From: Blastococcus sp. TBT05-19
GTDB taxonomy: Bacteria > Actinomycetota > Actinomycetes > Mycobacteriales > Geodermatophilaceae
NCBI RefSeq assembly: GCF_003319095.1
Contig: NZ_QOHI01000002.1
Location: forward strand, 372,001 to 436,000
Direction of reading: 5' to 3'
DNA length: 64,000 nucleotides
The notes below the pieces were generated by a model. That model worked only from the letters and a program-made list of their open reading frames with translations, was not told the DNA's origin and made no database searches. A program made the position numbers and the translations under genes. Each line of letters begins with the position of its first letter. Positions within the stretch are counted from its first letter, which is position 1. This document shows, piece by piece, positions 13,182-20,576 of the stretch.

Positions 13182-13715
13182 GTGACTGAATCGACTCCCG
13201 CCCGCCGCGCGGTCCTGCACACCAACCACGGCGACATCACCGTGGACCTGTTCCCCGACCACGCCCCGAAGACGGTCGCCAACTTCGCCGACCTGGCCGA
13301 GGGCGCTCGCGAGTGGACCCACCCGCAGACCCGCGAGAAGACCACCGACAAGCTCTACGACGGCACGATCTTCCACCGGATCATCTCCGGCTTCATGATC
13401 CAGGGCGGCGACCCGCTCGGTCAGGGCATCGGCGGCCCGGGCTACCAGTTCGGCGACGAGATCCACCCCGACCTGGCCTTCACCAAGCCCTACCTGCTCG
13501 CCATGGCCAACGCCGGCCCGGGCACGAACGGCTCGCAGTTCTTCATCACCGTCGCGCCGACGACCTGGCTCACGGGCAAGCACACCATCTTCGGCGAGGT
13601 CTCCGACCAGGCCGGTCGCGACGTCGTCGACCGCATCGCCGCGGTGAAGACCGGCCGGGGCGACCGCCCGGTCGAGGACGTCGTGATCGAGTCCGTCGAG
13701 GTGCAGCGCAGCTGA
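13182..13715 (+). CDS. ppiA: peptidyl-prolyl cis-trans isomerase, cyclophilin type
   Basis: 177-residue cyclophilin, catalysing cis-trans isomerisation of X-Pro bonds. Family landmarks: LHTNHGDITVDLFPDHAPKT, FHRIISGFMIQGGDP (active-site Arg and Phe), MANAGPGTNGSQFFIT and the WLTGKHTIFGEV strand. No signal peptide, so it is cytoplasmic. The GTG start is preceded by GGGAGAG at about 8 bases. Cyclophilins lie near gyrA and crgA in other actinobacteria such as mycobacteria. A rhomboid protease gene follows after 11 bp and is probably co-transcribed. Confidence 0.95.
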   Translation: MTESTPARRAVLHTNHGDITVDLFPDHAPKTVANFADLAEGAREWTHPQTREKTTDKLYDGTIFHRIISGFMIQGGDPLGQGIGGPGYQFGDEIHPDLAFTKPYLLAMANAGPGTNGSQFFITVAPTTWLTGKHTIFGEVSDQAGRDVVDRIAAVKTGRGDRPVEDVVIESVEVQRS

Positions 13716-13726
13716 GCACCGGTCCC

Positions 13727-14608
13727 GTGGGCGGGGGCACCGGCGAGCAGCCGGTACCCCCGCCGCCCAGCTGCTACCGGCACCCGGACCGGCCGACGGG
13801 CATCTCCTGCACGCGCTGCGGGCGTCCGATCTGCCCGGAGTGCATGATCCCGGCCTCCGTGGGCTTCCAGTGCCCGGAGTGCGTCCGGGAGGGCAGCGCC
13901 TCCATCCGCGCGCCCCGGCAGCAGAGCTCCTGGACCAGGGCGACCCGCCGGTGGGGTCCGGTCAGCGTGACCCTCGTTGCGGTCAACGTCGCGATGTTCG
14001 TCGTCACCGCAGTGTCGGCCGCGGTCGCGGGGAACTCGCCGCTGTCCAACTTCGACTCCCCCGTCTTCGACGCGCTGTCCCAGTGGCCGTACGGCGTCTC
14101 GGTGTTCGGCGAGTGGTGGCGCGTCCTGACCGCCGCGTTCCTGCACATCGGCCCGGTCCACCTGGCCATGAACATGCTCGCGCTGCTGTTCCTCGGCTCC
14201 GAGCTGGAGAACGCGCTCGGCCGGGTCCGCTTCCTCGCGCTCTACCTGGTCTCCGCGCTGGGCGGGGCCGTCGCCATCCAGCTGTTCGGCGACCCCCGGG
14301 TGCCGGTCGCGGGCGCCTCCACGGCCATCTACGGCCTGCTGGGTGGGCTCGGCGTCCTGCTGCTGTCCCGCCGGCAGGACCTCCGCGGGCTGCTGGCCCT
14401 GCTCGCGATCAACGTGTTCATCAGCTTCCTGCCCGGCATCTCCCTGCTCGGGCACCTCGGCGGCCTGGTCGCCGGGGTGGTCGCCGCCGGGGTGCTGGTG
14501 CTCACCCGCCGCCGTCCGGCCGTCCAGGCGACGCTCCTGGCGGCGCTGGCGCTGCTGCTGGTGGCCGTCGCGCTCACCGCGCCGACCGTCACGGTGCTGG
14601 GTCTCTAG
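13727..14608 (+). CDS. rhomboid family intramembrane serine protease with N-terminal zinc ribbon
   Basis: 293-residue rhomboid. Six or seven transmembrane helices start near residue 80 (VSVTLVAVNVAMFVVTAVSA). The catalytic serine is S198 in GASTAIYGLLG and the histidine is H243 in GHLGGLVAG; the HIGPVHLAMNML loop-1 motif is present. Residues 15-55 hold a zinc-ribbon/B-box-like module with paired cysteines (CYRHPDRPTGISCTRCGRPI then CPEC twice). The GTG start has no clear ribosome site and lies 11 bp after ppiA. Its TAG stop shares the four bases CTAG with the stop of the convergent PH-domain gene. Substrates unknown. Confidence 0.93.
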   Translation: MGGGTGEQPVPPPPSCYRHPDRPTGISCTRCGRPICPECMIPASVGFQCPECVREGSASIRAPRQQSSWTRATRRWGPVSVTLVAVNVAMFVVTAVSAAVAGNSPLSNFDSPVFDALSQWPYGVSVFGEWWRVLTAAFLHIGPVHLAMNMLALLFLGSELENALGRVRFLALYLVSALGGAVAIQLFGDPRVPVAGASTAIYGLLGGLGVLLLSRRQDLRGLLALLAINVFISFLPGISLLGHLGGLVAGVVAAGVLVLTRRRPAVQATLLAALALLLVAVALTAPTVTVLGL

Positions 14609-15015
14609 CCGGCCCCGCCCTGGGTCTCCAGCGCCCGCGCGACGTCCTCCGGGTCGGCGCCGAGGTCCCAGCGGCCGAGGACGACGAGCACGCCGTCGTC
14701 GTCGGGCCCGGCCGCGGTGTCCAGCTCGAGGGTGCGCACCGTCGTGCCCCACCGCCGGGTCGACCGCACGCGCACCCGCAGCAGCCCCCACGGGAGCACG
14801 CGCCGGCCGGTGAGCGTGGCGACCTCGAGCCCGTCCGCGGCCGCCGTGAGCCGCGGCCGCAGCACCGCGTCGCGCACGGCCAGCGCCACCAGCAGCAGTG
14901 CGGCAGCCCCGACCAGGACCCTTCCCGCCTCGTCGAGCAGCGCCGCGACCGCGCCCAGCAGCAGCCCGCCGAGGGCGAGGACGACGGGCAGCACGACCGG
15001 GGGAGACCACCGCAC
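14605..15015 (-). CDS. PH domain-containing membrane protein
   Basis: 136-residue protein with two N-terminal transmembrane helices (VVLPVVLALGGLLLGAVAAL and LVGAAALLLVALAVRDAVL), then a bacterial PH-like domain recognisable by LTAAADGLEVATLTGRRVLP, WGLLRVRVRSTRRWG and a C-terminal helix DPEDVARALE. Such proteins are common next to housekeeping genes in actinobacteria; function unknown. The GTG at 15015 is chosen because it places the start just before the first helix. The stop overlaps that of the rhomboid gene on the other strand. The assignment is by pattern, so the domain name is moderately sure and the role is not known. Confidence 0.78.
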   Translation of the reverse strand: MRWSPPVVLPVVLALGGLLLGAVAALLDEAGRVLVGAAALLLVALAVRDAVLRPRLTAAADGLEVATLTGRRVLPWGLLRVRVRSTRRWGTTVRTLELDTAAGPDDDGVLVVLGRWDLGADPEDVARALETQGGAG

Positions 15016-15046
15016 GACCCCCAGCCTGCCAGTGGTCCCCGGCACA

Positions 15047-15052
15047 TACGAT
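15047..15052 (+). promoter_or_regulatory. possible thiolase promoter -10
   Basis: TACGAT, about 54 bases ahead of the thiolase ATG. A GAGGAG ribosome site lies between them. Confidence 0.35.
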
Positions 15053-15106
15053 CGCGAGCGGGCGTGACCGACCGGCCACCCCGGGACGTCGACGAGGAGT
15101 GGGTCC

Positions 15107-16267
15107 ATGCGTGATGCCGTCATCTGTGCCGCCGTGCGTACACCGGTGGGCAAGCGCGGAGGAGGGCTCTCCGGCGTCCACGCCGTCGACCTCTCCGCGC
15201 ACGTGCTGAACGCGCTGGCCGAGCGGTCCGGCATCGACCCGGCCGTGGTCGAGGACGTGTTCTGGGGCTGCGTGAGCCAGGTCGGCGAGCAGACGTTCAA
15301 CATCGGCCGCAACGCCGCGCTCGCCGCCGGCTGGCCCGAGTCGGTCCCCGGCACCACGATCGACCGGCAGTGCGGCTCCTCCCAGCAGGCGGTCGCCTTC
15401 GCGGCTGCCACGGTGATCAGCGGGCAGGCCGACGTCGTCGTCGCCGGCGGTGTCGAGTCGATGAGCCGGGTGCCCATGGGCGCCGCCCGCGGCGACGGCG
15501 CGGCCGGCAAGCCGCTGGGCCCGCGGTTCATGGAGCGCTACGACGGCGTCAACCCCAACCAGGGCATCGGCGCGGAGATGATCGCCGAGCGGTGGGGCCT
15601 GTCCCGCACCCAGCTCGACGAGTTCAGCCTCGCCTCGCACGAGAAGGCGGCCAAGGCCCAGGCCGACGGCGCCTTCGACGAGGAGATCGCCCCGGTCACC
15701 CTCGACGACGGCACCGTGATCCGCGCCGACGAGGGCATCCGGGCCGGCGGGACGCTGGAGAAGCTCGGCTCGCTCAAGACCCCGTTCAAGGAGGACGGCG
15801 TCATCAGCGCCGGCAACGCCAGCCAGATCTCCGACGGCTCGGCCGCCCTGCTGGTGACCACCAGCGAGAAGGCCCGCGAGCTGGGCCTGCGGCCGCTGGT
15901 GCGCATCCACACCACGGTCATGGCCGGCGACGACCCGATCATCATGCTCACCGCGCCGATCCCGGCCACCCAGAAGGTCCTCGCCCGCTCGGGGCTATCG
16001 GTCGACGACATCGGCATCTTCGAGGTGAACGAGGCCTTCGCCCCGGTGCCCATGGCCTGGCTGGCCGACCTCGGCGCCGACGCGAGCCGGCTCAACCCGG
16101 TCGGCGGGGCGATCGCGCTCGGCCACCCGCTGGGCGGCTCGGGCGCGCGCATCATGACGACGCTGGTCCACCAGATGCAGGCCACCGGCACCCGCTACGG
16201 GCTGCAGACGATGTGCGAGGGCGGCGGCATGGCCAACGCCACCGTGCTGGAGCTCCTGGACGCCTGA
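15107..16267 (+). CDS. acetyl-CoA C-acyltransferase (thiolase)
   Basis: 386-residue thiolase that either cleaves 3-ketoacyl-CoA in beta-oxidation or condenses two acetyl-CoA. All catalytic elements are visible: nucleophile C89 in DRQCGSSQQAV, NEAFAPVPMA, the histidine of GGAIALGHPLGGSGAR and the second cysteine in TMCEGGGMANA. Length and the EMIAERWGLSRTQLDEFSL loop suit the FadA/AtoB class. ATG with GAGGAG 9 bases upstream. It stands alone between a divergent gene and a strong terminator, so its pathway partner is not adjacent; broad-range beta-oxidation is the likeliest role. Confidence 0.94.
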   Translation: MRDAVICAAVRTPVGKRGGGLSGVHAVDLSAHVLNALAERSGIDPAVVEDVFWGCVSQVGEQTFNIGRNAALAAGWPESVPGTTIDRQCGSSQQAVAFAAATVISGQADVVVAGGVESMSRVPMGAARGDGAAGKPLGPRFMERYDGVNPNQGIGAEMIAERWGLSRTQLDEFSLASHEKAAKAQADGAFDEEIAPVTLDDGTVIRADEGIRAGGTLEKLGSLKTPFKEDGVISAGNASQISDGSAALLVTTSEKARELGLRPLVRIHTTVMAGDDPIIMLTAPIPATQKVLARSGLSVDDIGIFEVNEAFAPVPMAWLADLGADASRLNPVGGAIALGHPLGGSGARIMTTLVHQMQATGTRYGLQTMCEGGGMANATVLELLDA

Positions 16268-16286
16268 GCCCCGGTCCTCCTCCGCA

Positions 16287-16323
16287 CCGACAGCCCCCGG
16301 CCCCTCCGGCCGGGGGCTGTCGG
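16287..16323 (+). terminator. strong hairpin terminator after the thiolase gene
   Basis: Perfect 16-bp stem (16287-16302 with 16308-16323) around a 5-nt loop, 19 bp after the stop codon. No T-tract. Confidence 0.85.
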
Positions 16324-16363
16324 CGTCCCCGGGGACGACCGGTCCGCACGGGACCGGACGGGT

Positions 16364-16666
16364 CCGTCCACACCCCGGCGGATGGGGTGTATGCGCAGGT
16401 CAGAGGGGTAGTGCGCGGAGGCGGTCAGCGACCCGGTGGGACGGACAAGTCGACTCGTCCACAGCTGGGTACACAGCTGGGGACAGACTCACACGGCTGT
16501 AGTTACGCGGCTGGACGTCTTGTCACACGTGTCCCACGCGGGGCGAAACCGCAGGTCAGAGCGGTTCCACCGGTCATCGCCCCTCCACACTCGGTGGACA
16601 ACCCTGGGGGCGGAGCGCCATGTCGACCTGTGGACGACGCCGACCGCCTTGTGCACAGCGTCCACA
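16364..16666. other. gene-free region with a DnaA-box-like cluster
   Basis: The 426-bp stretch from the thiolase terminator to crgA holds no credible gene but seven 9-mers close to the actinobacterial DnaA box TTGTCCACA: CCGTCCACA (16364), TCGTCCACA (16455), CCCTCCACA (16581), TTGTCCACC (16593, minus), TCGTCCACA (16629, minus), TTGTGCACA (16649), GCGTCCACA (16658). It also has a direct repeat ACAGCTGGG at 16461 and 16473, and a near-palindrome centred on AGTCGACT (16448-16455). The region is visibly less GC-rich than its flanks. Binding by DnaA is inferred. Confidence 0.6.
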
Positions 16667-16693
16667 GCGCCGACGCCGACCAGGGGGAACGGA

Positions 16694-16728
16694 CGAGGCC
16701 CCCGTCCCCAGCGGGGACGAGGGCCTCG
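16694..16728 (-). terminator. hairpin downstream of crgA
   Basis: CGAGGCCC (16694-16701) pairs with GGGCCTCG (16721-16728) and CGTCCCC (16703-16709) with GGGGACG (16713-16719), one mismatch between the two parts and a 3-nt loop. It lies 22 bp after the crgA stop on the minus strand. Confidence 0.7.
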
Positions 16729-16749
16729 ACGGCAGGTGCGGGCGGGCGC

Positions 16750-17022
16750 TCAGCGCCAGCGCATCGACATGATCAGCCCGGCGACCATCACGCCGAAGCC
16801 GATCGCGAAGTTCCAGGCGCCCAGGGACACCATGAACGGGATGCGGTCGCCCGCCACGTAGTAGACGACGATCCACAGCAGGCCGAACAGCATGAGCGCG
16901 ACCATCACCGGCGCGTACCAGCGGGGGCTCGGCTGGAGCGCCTTGGCCTGGGCACCGCGCCCGCGGAGCGTCTCCTCCGGCGGGGTGTACACCGACTTCT
17001 TGCGCACCTTGGACTTGGGCAA
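16750..17022 (-). CDS. crgA: cell division protein CrgA
   Basis: 90-residue septal membrane protein. CrgA binds FtsZ, FtsQ and penicillin-binding proteins, and in mycobacteria and Streptomyces it coordinates septum formation. The basic N-terminus MPKSKVRKKS is typical, followed by two transmembrane helices (YAPVMVALMLFGLLWIVVYY and about residues 65-87) with the conserved WNFAIGFGVMVAGL. The start codon is TTG, supported by a perfectly spaced GGGAGGGAG ribosome site and by the conserved N-terminus. It is near the pknB cluster and the DUF881 gene, the same neighbourhood as in other actinobacteria. Transcribed alone, divergent from the DUF881 gene. Confidence 0.95.
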   Translation of the reverse strand: MPKSKVRKKSVYTPPEETLRGRGAQAKALQPSPRWYAPVMVALMLFGLLWIVVYYVAGDRIPFMVSLGAWNFAIGFGVMVAGLIMSMRWR

Positions 17023-17151
17023 CGCGTACTCCCTCCCGGGGGCGGGGTTCGTCTTCCCCGGACCGCTTCGGGCACCAGCCTAAACTTCCCGGCAACGCGG
17101 ACGGCGCTCCCTCACCCGAGCGAGCCCCCCGTCGTCGGCCAGGAGGTGCCC

Positions 17152-17898
17152 GTGAGCCCGTCGCTGCTGCGTCGCCGTCCCTCGGCCTGGGGCGCCCTGG
17201 TGCCCGTCGTGGCCCTGGCGGCGGGGCTGCTGTTCGCGACCTCCGGGCGCACGGCGCAGGGCACCGATCTCCGCGCGGGGGAGATCACCCAGCTCTCGGA
17301 GCTCATCCGGGAGCGCGACTCCGCCGTCGCCCGCCAGGCGGCCCAGCTGACCGCCCTCCAGCGGCAGGTGCAGGAGCTCACCGACGAGGCCGCGAGCCGC
17401 AACGGCGTCGTCGCGGAGGCCACCGCGCAGGGGGCGTCCGGCGCCCCGGACGCGGGCCTGACGCCGGTCTCGGGCACCGGTGTCGTCATCACCCTGGACG
17501 ACGCCCCGCCCCGCTCGGACGGCAAGCTCCCCAACGGCGCCCGGCCGGACGACGTCGTCATCCACCAGAGCGACGTCCAGGCGGTGGTGAACGCGGTGTG
17601 GGCCGCCGGCGCCGAGGGGGTCGCGGTCATGGACCAGCGGCTCATCTCCACCAGCGCCGTCCGCTGCGTCGGGAACACGCTGCTGCTGCAGGGGCGCACG
17701 TACTCGCCGCCGTTCGTCGTCTCGGCCGTCGTGGACGCCTCGGCGGTCCGCAGCGCGCTGTCCTCGTCGCCGCAGATCGGCGTGCTCCGCCAGGCCGCGG
17801 AGGCGTTCGGCCTCACGTTCGAGGTACGGGACCGGCCCCAGGTGACCGTGCCCGCCTACGATGGCGGCCTCACCCTGCAGTACGCGTCCGCCGGCTGA
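17152..17898 (+). CDS. DUF881 family membrane-anchored protein
   Basis: 248-residue protein: one N-terminal transmembrane helix (WGALVPVVALAAGLLFATSG), a coiled-coil stretch (about 45-80, RERDSAVARQAAQLTALQRQ), then the extracellular DUF881 domain with SGTGVVITLDDAPP, DVVIHQSDVQAVVNAVWAAG and ISTSAVRCVGNTLLL. Family proteins lie next to crgA, pabA and the pknB cluster across actinobacteria and are thought to act at the cell envelope; no biochemical role is known to me. The GTG start has AGGAGG five bases upstream. Followed after 40 bp by the pabA-like gene, probably one transcript. Confidence 0.88.
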   Translation: MSPSLLRRRPSAWGALVPVVALAAGLLFATSGRTAQGTDLRAGEITQLSELIRERDSAVARQAAQLTALQRQVQELTDEAASRNGVVAEATAQGASGAPDAGLTPVSGTGVVITLDDAPPRSDGKLPNGARPDDVVIHQSDVQAVVNAVWAAGAEGVAVMDQRLISTSAVRCVGNTLLLQGRTYSPPFVVSAVVDASAVRSALSSSPQIGVLRQAAEAFGLTFEVRDRPQVTVPAYDGGLTLQYASAG

Positions 17899-17938
17899 CC
17901 GGCGGCCTCGCGGCGCGGACCGACGAGGAGGAAGCGCG

Positions 17939-18598
17939 ATGAGCACGGCCGACCGACCGGTCCTCGTCGTCGACAACTTCGACAGCTTCGTCTACAACCT
18001 GGTCCAGTACCTGGGTCAGCTGGGCGTGCGCTGCGTGGTGCGGCGCAACGACGCCGTGACCGTCGACGAGCTGGCCGACCTCGACGTGGCCGGGGTGCTG
18101 CTCTCCCCCGGGCCCGGCGCGCCCGCCGACGCCGGCGTCACCGTGCCGATGGTGCGGGCCGCGGCCGAGCAGGGCACCCCCGTGCTCGGGGTCTGCCTCG
18201 GGCACCAGGCGATCGCCGAGGCCTTCGGCGCCGTGGTGGTCCGCGCGCCGGAGCTGCTGCACGGGAAGACCAGCCAGGTGCTCCACGACGAGCGCGGGGT
18301 GCTGGCCGGGCTGCCGTCCCCGTTCACCGCGACCCGGTACCACTCGCTGGCCGTCGACCCCACGACCGTGCCCGACGAGCTCGAGGTCACCGGGCACACC
18401 CCGTCGGGCCTGGTGATGGCGCTGCGCCACCGGGAGCTGCCGATCGAGGGGGTCCAGTTCCACCCGGAGTCTGTGCTGACCGAGGGCGGTCACCGGATGC
18501 TGGCCACCTGGCTGGAGCAGTGCGGCCTGGCACCGGACGAGGAGCTCGTCACCGCCGCGACCGCGGCCGCGCAGCGGTTGTCCGCCGCCAGCGCCTGA
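17939..18598 (+). CDS. pabA: class I glutamine amidotransferase, aminodeoxychorismate/anthranilate synthase component II
   Basis: 219-residue glutaminase subunit that supplies ammonia to a chorismate-using partner (PabB for folate, or TrpE for tryptophan). Triad residues: C86 in GVCLGHQAI, H175 and E177 in VQFHPES. The N-terminal VLVVDNFDSFVYNLVQYLG and the SPGPGAPADAG loop are diagnostic. No synthase partner is adjacent, so pabA versus trpG cannot be decided from sequence alone; location beside pknB is the usual place of the actinobacterial pabA/trpG gene. ATG with GAGGAGGA at about 6 bases. A perfect hairpin follows the stop. Confidence 0.92.
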   Translation: MSTADRPVLVVDNFDSFVYNLVQYLGQLGVRCVVRRNDAVTVDELADLDVAGVLLSPGPGAPADAGVTVPMVRAAAEQGTPVLGVCLGHQAIAEAFGAVVVRAPELLHGKTSQVLHDERGVLAGLPSPFTATRYHSLAVDPTTVPDELEVTGHTPSGLVMALRHRELPIEGVQFHPESVLTEGGHRMLATWLEQCGLAPDEELVTAATAAAQRLSAASA

Positions 18599-18614
18599 TC
18601 GGCCCCCAGGACGC

Positions 18615-18650
18615 CGCAGGGCCCCTCCCCGTCCGAGGAGGGGCCCTGCG
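18615..18650. terminator. bidirectional hairpin between pabA and pknB
   Basis: CGCAGGGCCCCTCC (18615-18628) pairs perfectly with 18637-18650 around an 8-nt loop, between two convergent stop codons (18598 and 18665). Confidence 0.8.
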
Positions 18651-18664
18651 TGCGCCCCGAGCCG

Positions 18665-20434
18665 CTACTGCGGCGTCGTGGGGTCGTTGTCGACGTCGGG
18701 ACCGGTGGCCGGTGGCGGTGTCGGTGCCGACGTCGTGGTGGGCGTGGCCGGCTCGTCGGGCGGGGTCGGGACGGCCACCACGAGGGTGATGACGTCATCG
18801 GCTCCCACGTCGCTGCCCGCTGCCGGGTCGGTCTCGATGACCGTGCCCTCCGGGACGGAGTCGTTCTCGGCGTTCTGGGTCTCGATCTGACCGCCGCCGA
18901 TGCCCAGCTCCTGCAGCGCGGCTCGCGCCTGCTGCTCGGTCTGGTTCACCACGTTCGGCATCTCGACCGTGCCGGTGGAGACGTTGAGCGTGATCGCCTG
19001 GTTGCGACCAGCCTGCGTGCCCTCCTCGGGCGAGACGGAGACCACGCGGCCCTCGTCGACCTCGACGGACTCCACCGACCGGCGGCCGACGTTGGTGAAG
19101 CCGGCCTGCTCGAGGTTCGCCCGCGCCTGCTCCTCGGTCAGCCCCTCGACGCCGGGGATCTGCAGCGTGTCCGGGCCCGAGCTGACCACGAGGTCGACGT
19201 CGGCGCCCTCGTCGACGCGGACCCCGGCGGCCGGGGTGGTCTCGACGACGCTGCCCTCGGGCACCGTCGGGTGCGCCTCGGTGGTCACGTCGCCGACGGT
19301 CAGGCGGGCACCCTCGATCTGCTGCCGCGCCTCGGGCTCGGGGAGGTTGACGACCGAGGGCACGCTCACCTGGGCGACGGGGTCCGGCTCGTCGCTGCGC
19401 AGCGACAGCGCCAGGGCGACCGCGCCGGCGAGGAGGAGCAGGCCCACGACCGCGACGACGGCGATGATGCGGCGCTTGCGGCGCCGCTGCTCCTCGTCGT
19501 CCCAGTCGTCGCCGTAGGTGCCGTAGCCGCCGATCGGGGCACCGATGATGGCGGTCTTCTCGTCCTCGCCCATCACCGGCGTCGCCTCGACCCGCTGCCC
19601 GGCGAGCGCCCGGAGCAGGTCGTTGCGCATGTCGGCGGCCGACTGGTACCGGTTGGCCGGGTTCTTGCTCATCGCCTTGAGCAGGATCGCGTCCAGCTCC
19701 GGCGGGACCTCGCGGTTGATCGACGACGGCAGCCGAGGGTCCTCGCGGACGTGCTGGTAGGCCACCGAGACCGGGGAGTCACCGGTGAACGGCGGTGCCC
19801 CGGTGACGAGCTCGTAGAGCAGGCAGCCCAGCGAGTAGACGTCGGAGCGGGCGTCCACGCCCTCGCCGCGGGCCTGCTCGGGGGAGAGGTACTGGGCGGT
19901 CCCTATCACCGCGGCGGTGGAGGTCATCGTGGCCGCGGAGTCCGACACCGCCCGGGCGATGCCGAAGTCCATGACCTTGACCGTGCCCTGCGGCGTGATC
20001 ATCACGTTCCCGGGCTTCACGTCCCGGTGCACGATGCCGTTGCGGTGGCTGAAGTCCAGGGCGCCGCAGATGTCGGCCGCCAGGCTCATGGCCCGCTCGA
20101 TCGGCAGCACCCCCTCGCGGCGGAGCACGTCGCGCAGCGTCTCGCCCTCGACGAACTCCATGACGATGTACGGGGTGGCGCCGGCCGGCGTGCGGTCCTC
20201 GCCGGTGTCGTAGACGGCGACGATCGCGGGGTGGTTCAGCGAGGCCGAGGCCTGTGCCTCGCGGCGGAAGCGCACCTGGAACGAGGGGTCGCGGGCCAGG
20301 TCGCTGCGCAGCACCTTGACGGCCACCTCGCGGCCCAGGCGCAGGTCCCGCCCGTGGTGCACCTCGGCCATGCCGCCGCGGCCCAGGACCCCGCCGATCT
20401 CGTAGCGCTCGCCGAGCACCTGCGGCGTGGTCAT
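18665..20434 (-). CDS. pknB: PASTA-domain serine/threonine kinase PknB
   Basis: 589-residue membrane kinase that senses peptidoglycan fragments or lipid II and phosphorylates division and cell-wall proteins. Kinase residues: GRGGMAEV loop, K40, catalytic D138 in [11 protein letters not shown] at 156-158, and activation-loop T171 and T173 at the same numbers as the M. tuberculosis autophosphorylation sites. A single transmembrane helix (IIAVVAVVGLLLLAGAVALA) precedes three extracellular PASTA repeats and a Thr/Pro-rich tail; mycobacterial PknB has four repeats. ATG at 20434 has GAGAGGA upstream. Last gene of the fhaA-to-pknB operon. pknA ends 143 bp upstream. Confidence 0.97.
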   Translation of the reverse strand: MTTPQVLGERYEIGGVLGRGGMAEVHHGRDLRLGREVAVKVLRSDLARDPSFQVRFRREAQASASLNHPAIVAVYDTGEDRTPAGATPYIVMEFVEGETLRDVLRREGVLPIERAMSLAADICGALDFSHRNGIVHRDVKPGNVMITPQGTVKVMDFGIARAVSDSAATMTSTAAVIGTAQYLSPEQARGEGVDARSDVYSLGCLLYELVTGAPPFTGDSPVSVAYQHVREDPRLPSSINREVPPELDAILLKAMSKNPANRYQSAADMRNDLLRALAGQRVEATPVMGEDEKTAIIGAPIGGYGTYGDDWDDEEQRRRKRRIIAVVAVVGLLLLAGAVALALSLRSDEPDPVAQVSVPSVVNLPEPEARQQIEGARLTVGDVTTEAHPTVPEGSVVETTPAAGVRVDEGADVDLVVSSGPDTLQIPGVEGLTEEQARANLEQAGFTNVGRRSVESVEVDEGRVVSVSPEEGTQAGRNQAITLNVSTGTVEMPNVVNQTEQQARAALQELGIGGGQIETQNAENDSVPEGTVIETDPAAGSDVGADDVITLVVAVPTPPDEPATPTTTSAPTPPPATGPDVDNDPTTPQ

Positions 20435-20576
20435 CGACGGTCCTCTCGGGCGGTTCGGTGCGCGCGCCACGGCGTCCTCGTTCGGGAGGGCGCGGGTGCG
20501 GGCCCGGCACACAGGGGGCCGAGGGCGAGCCTAACCGCCGGACGGCCGCGATCCGGGGACGTCGCGACGACCGGTG

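Noticed and set aside
13490-15910. 806-codon minus-strand frame over cyclophilin, rhomboid and thiolase
   Set aside because: Antisense shadow apart from the short real PH-domain gene in a different frame; composition is Gly/Arg/Pro-rich without domains.
16300-16750. Second chromosomal oriC
   Set aside because: No dnaA/dnaN or rpmH beside it and no clear AT-rich unwinding element; described only as a DnaA-box-like cluster.
16436-16861. Possible 141-codon gene in the crgA-thiolase gap
   Set aside because: The residues follow the DnaA-box-like repeats, it runs into crgA on the other strand, and it has no ribosome site.
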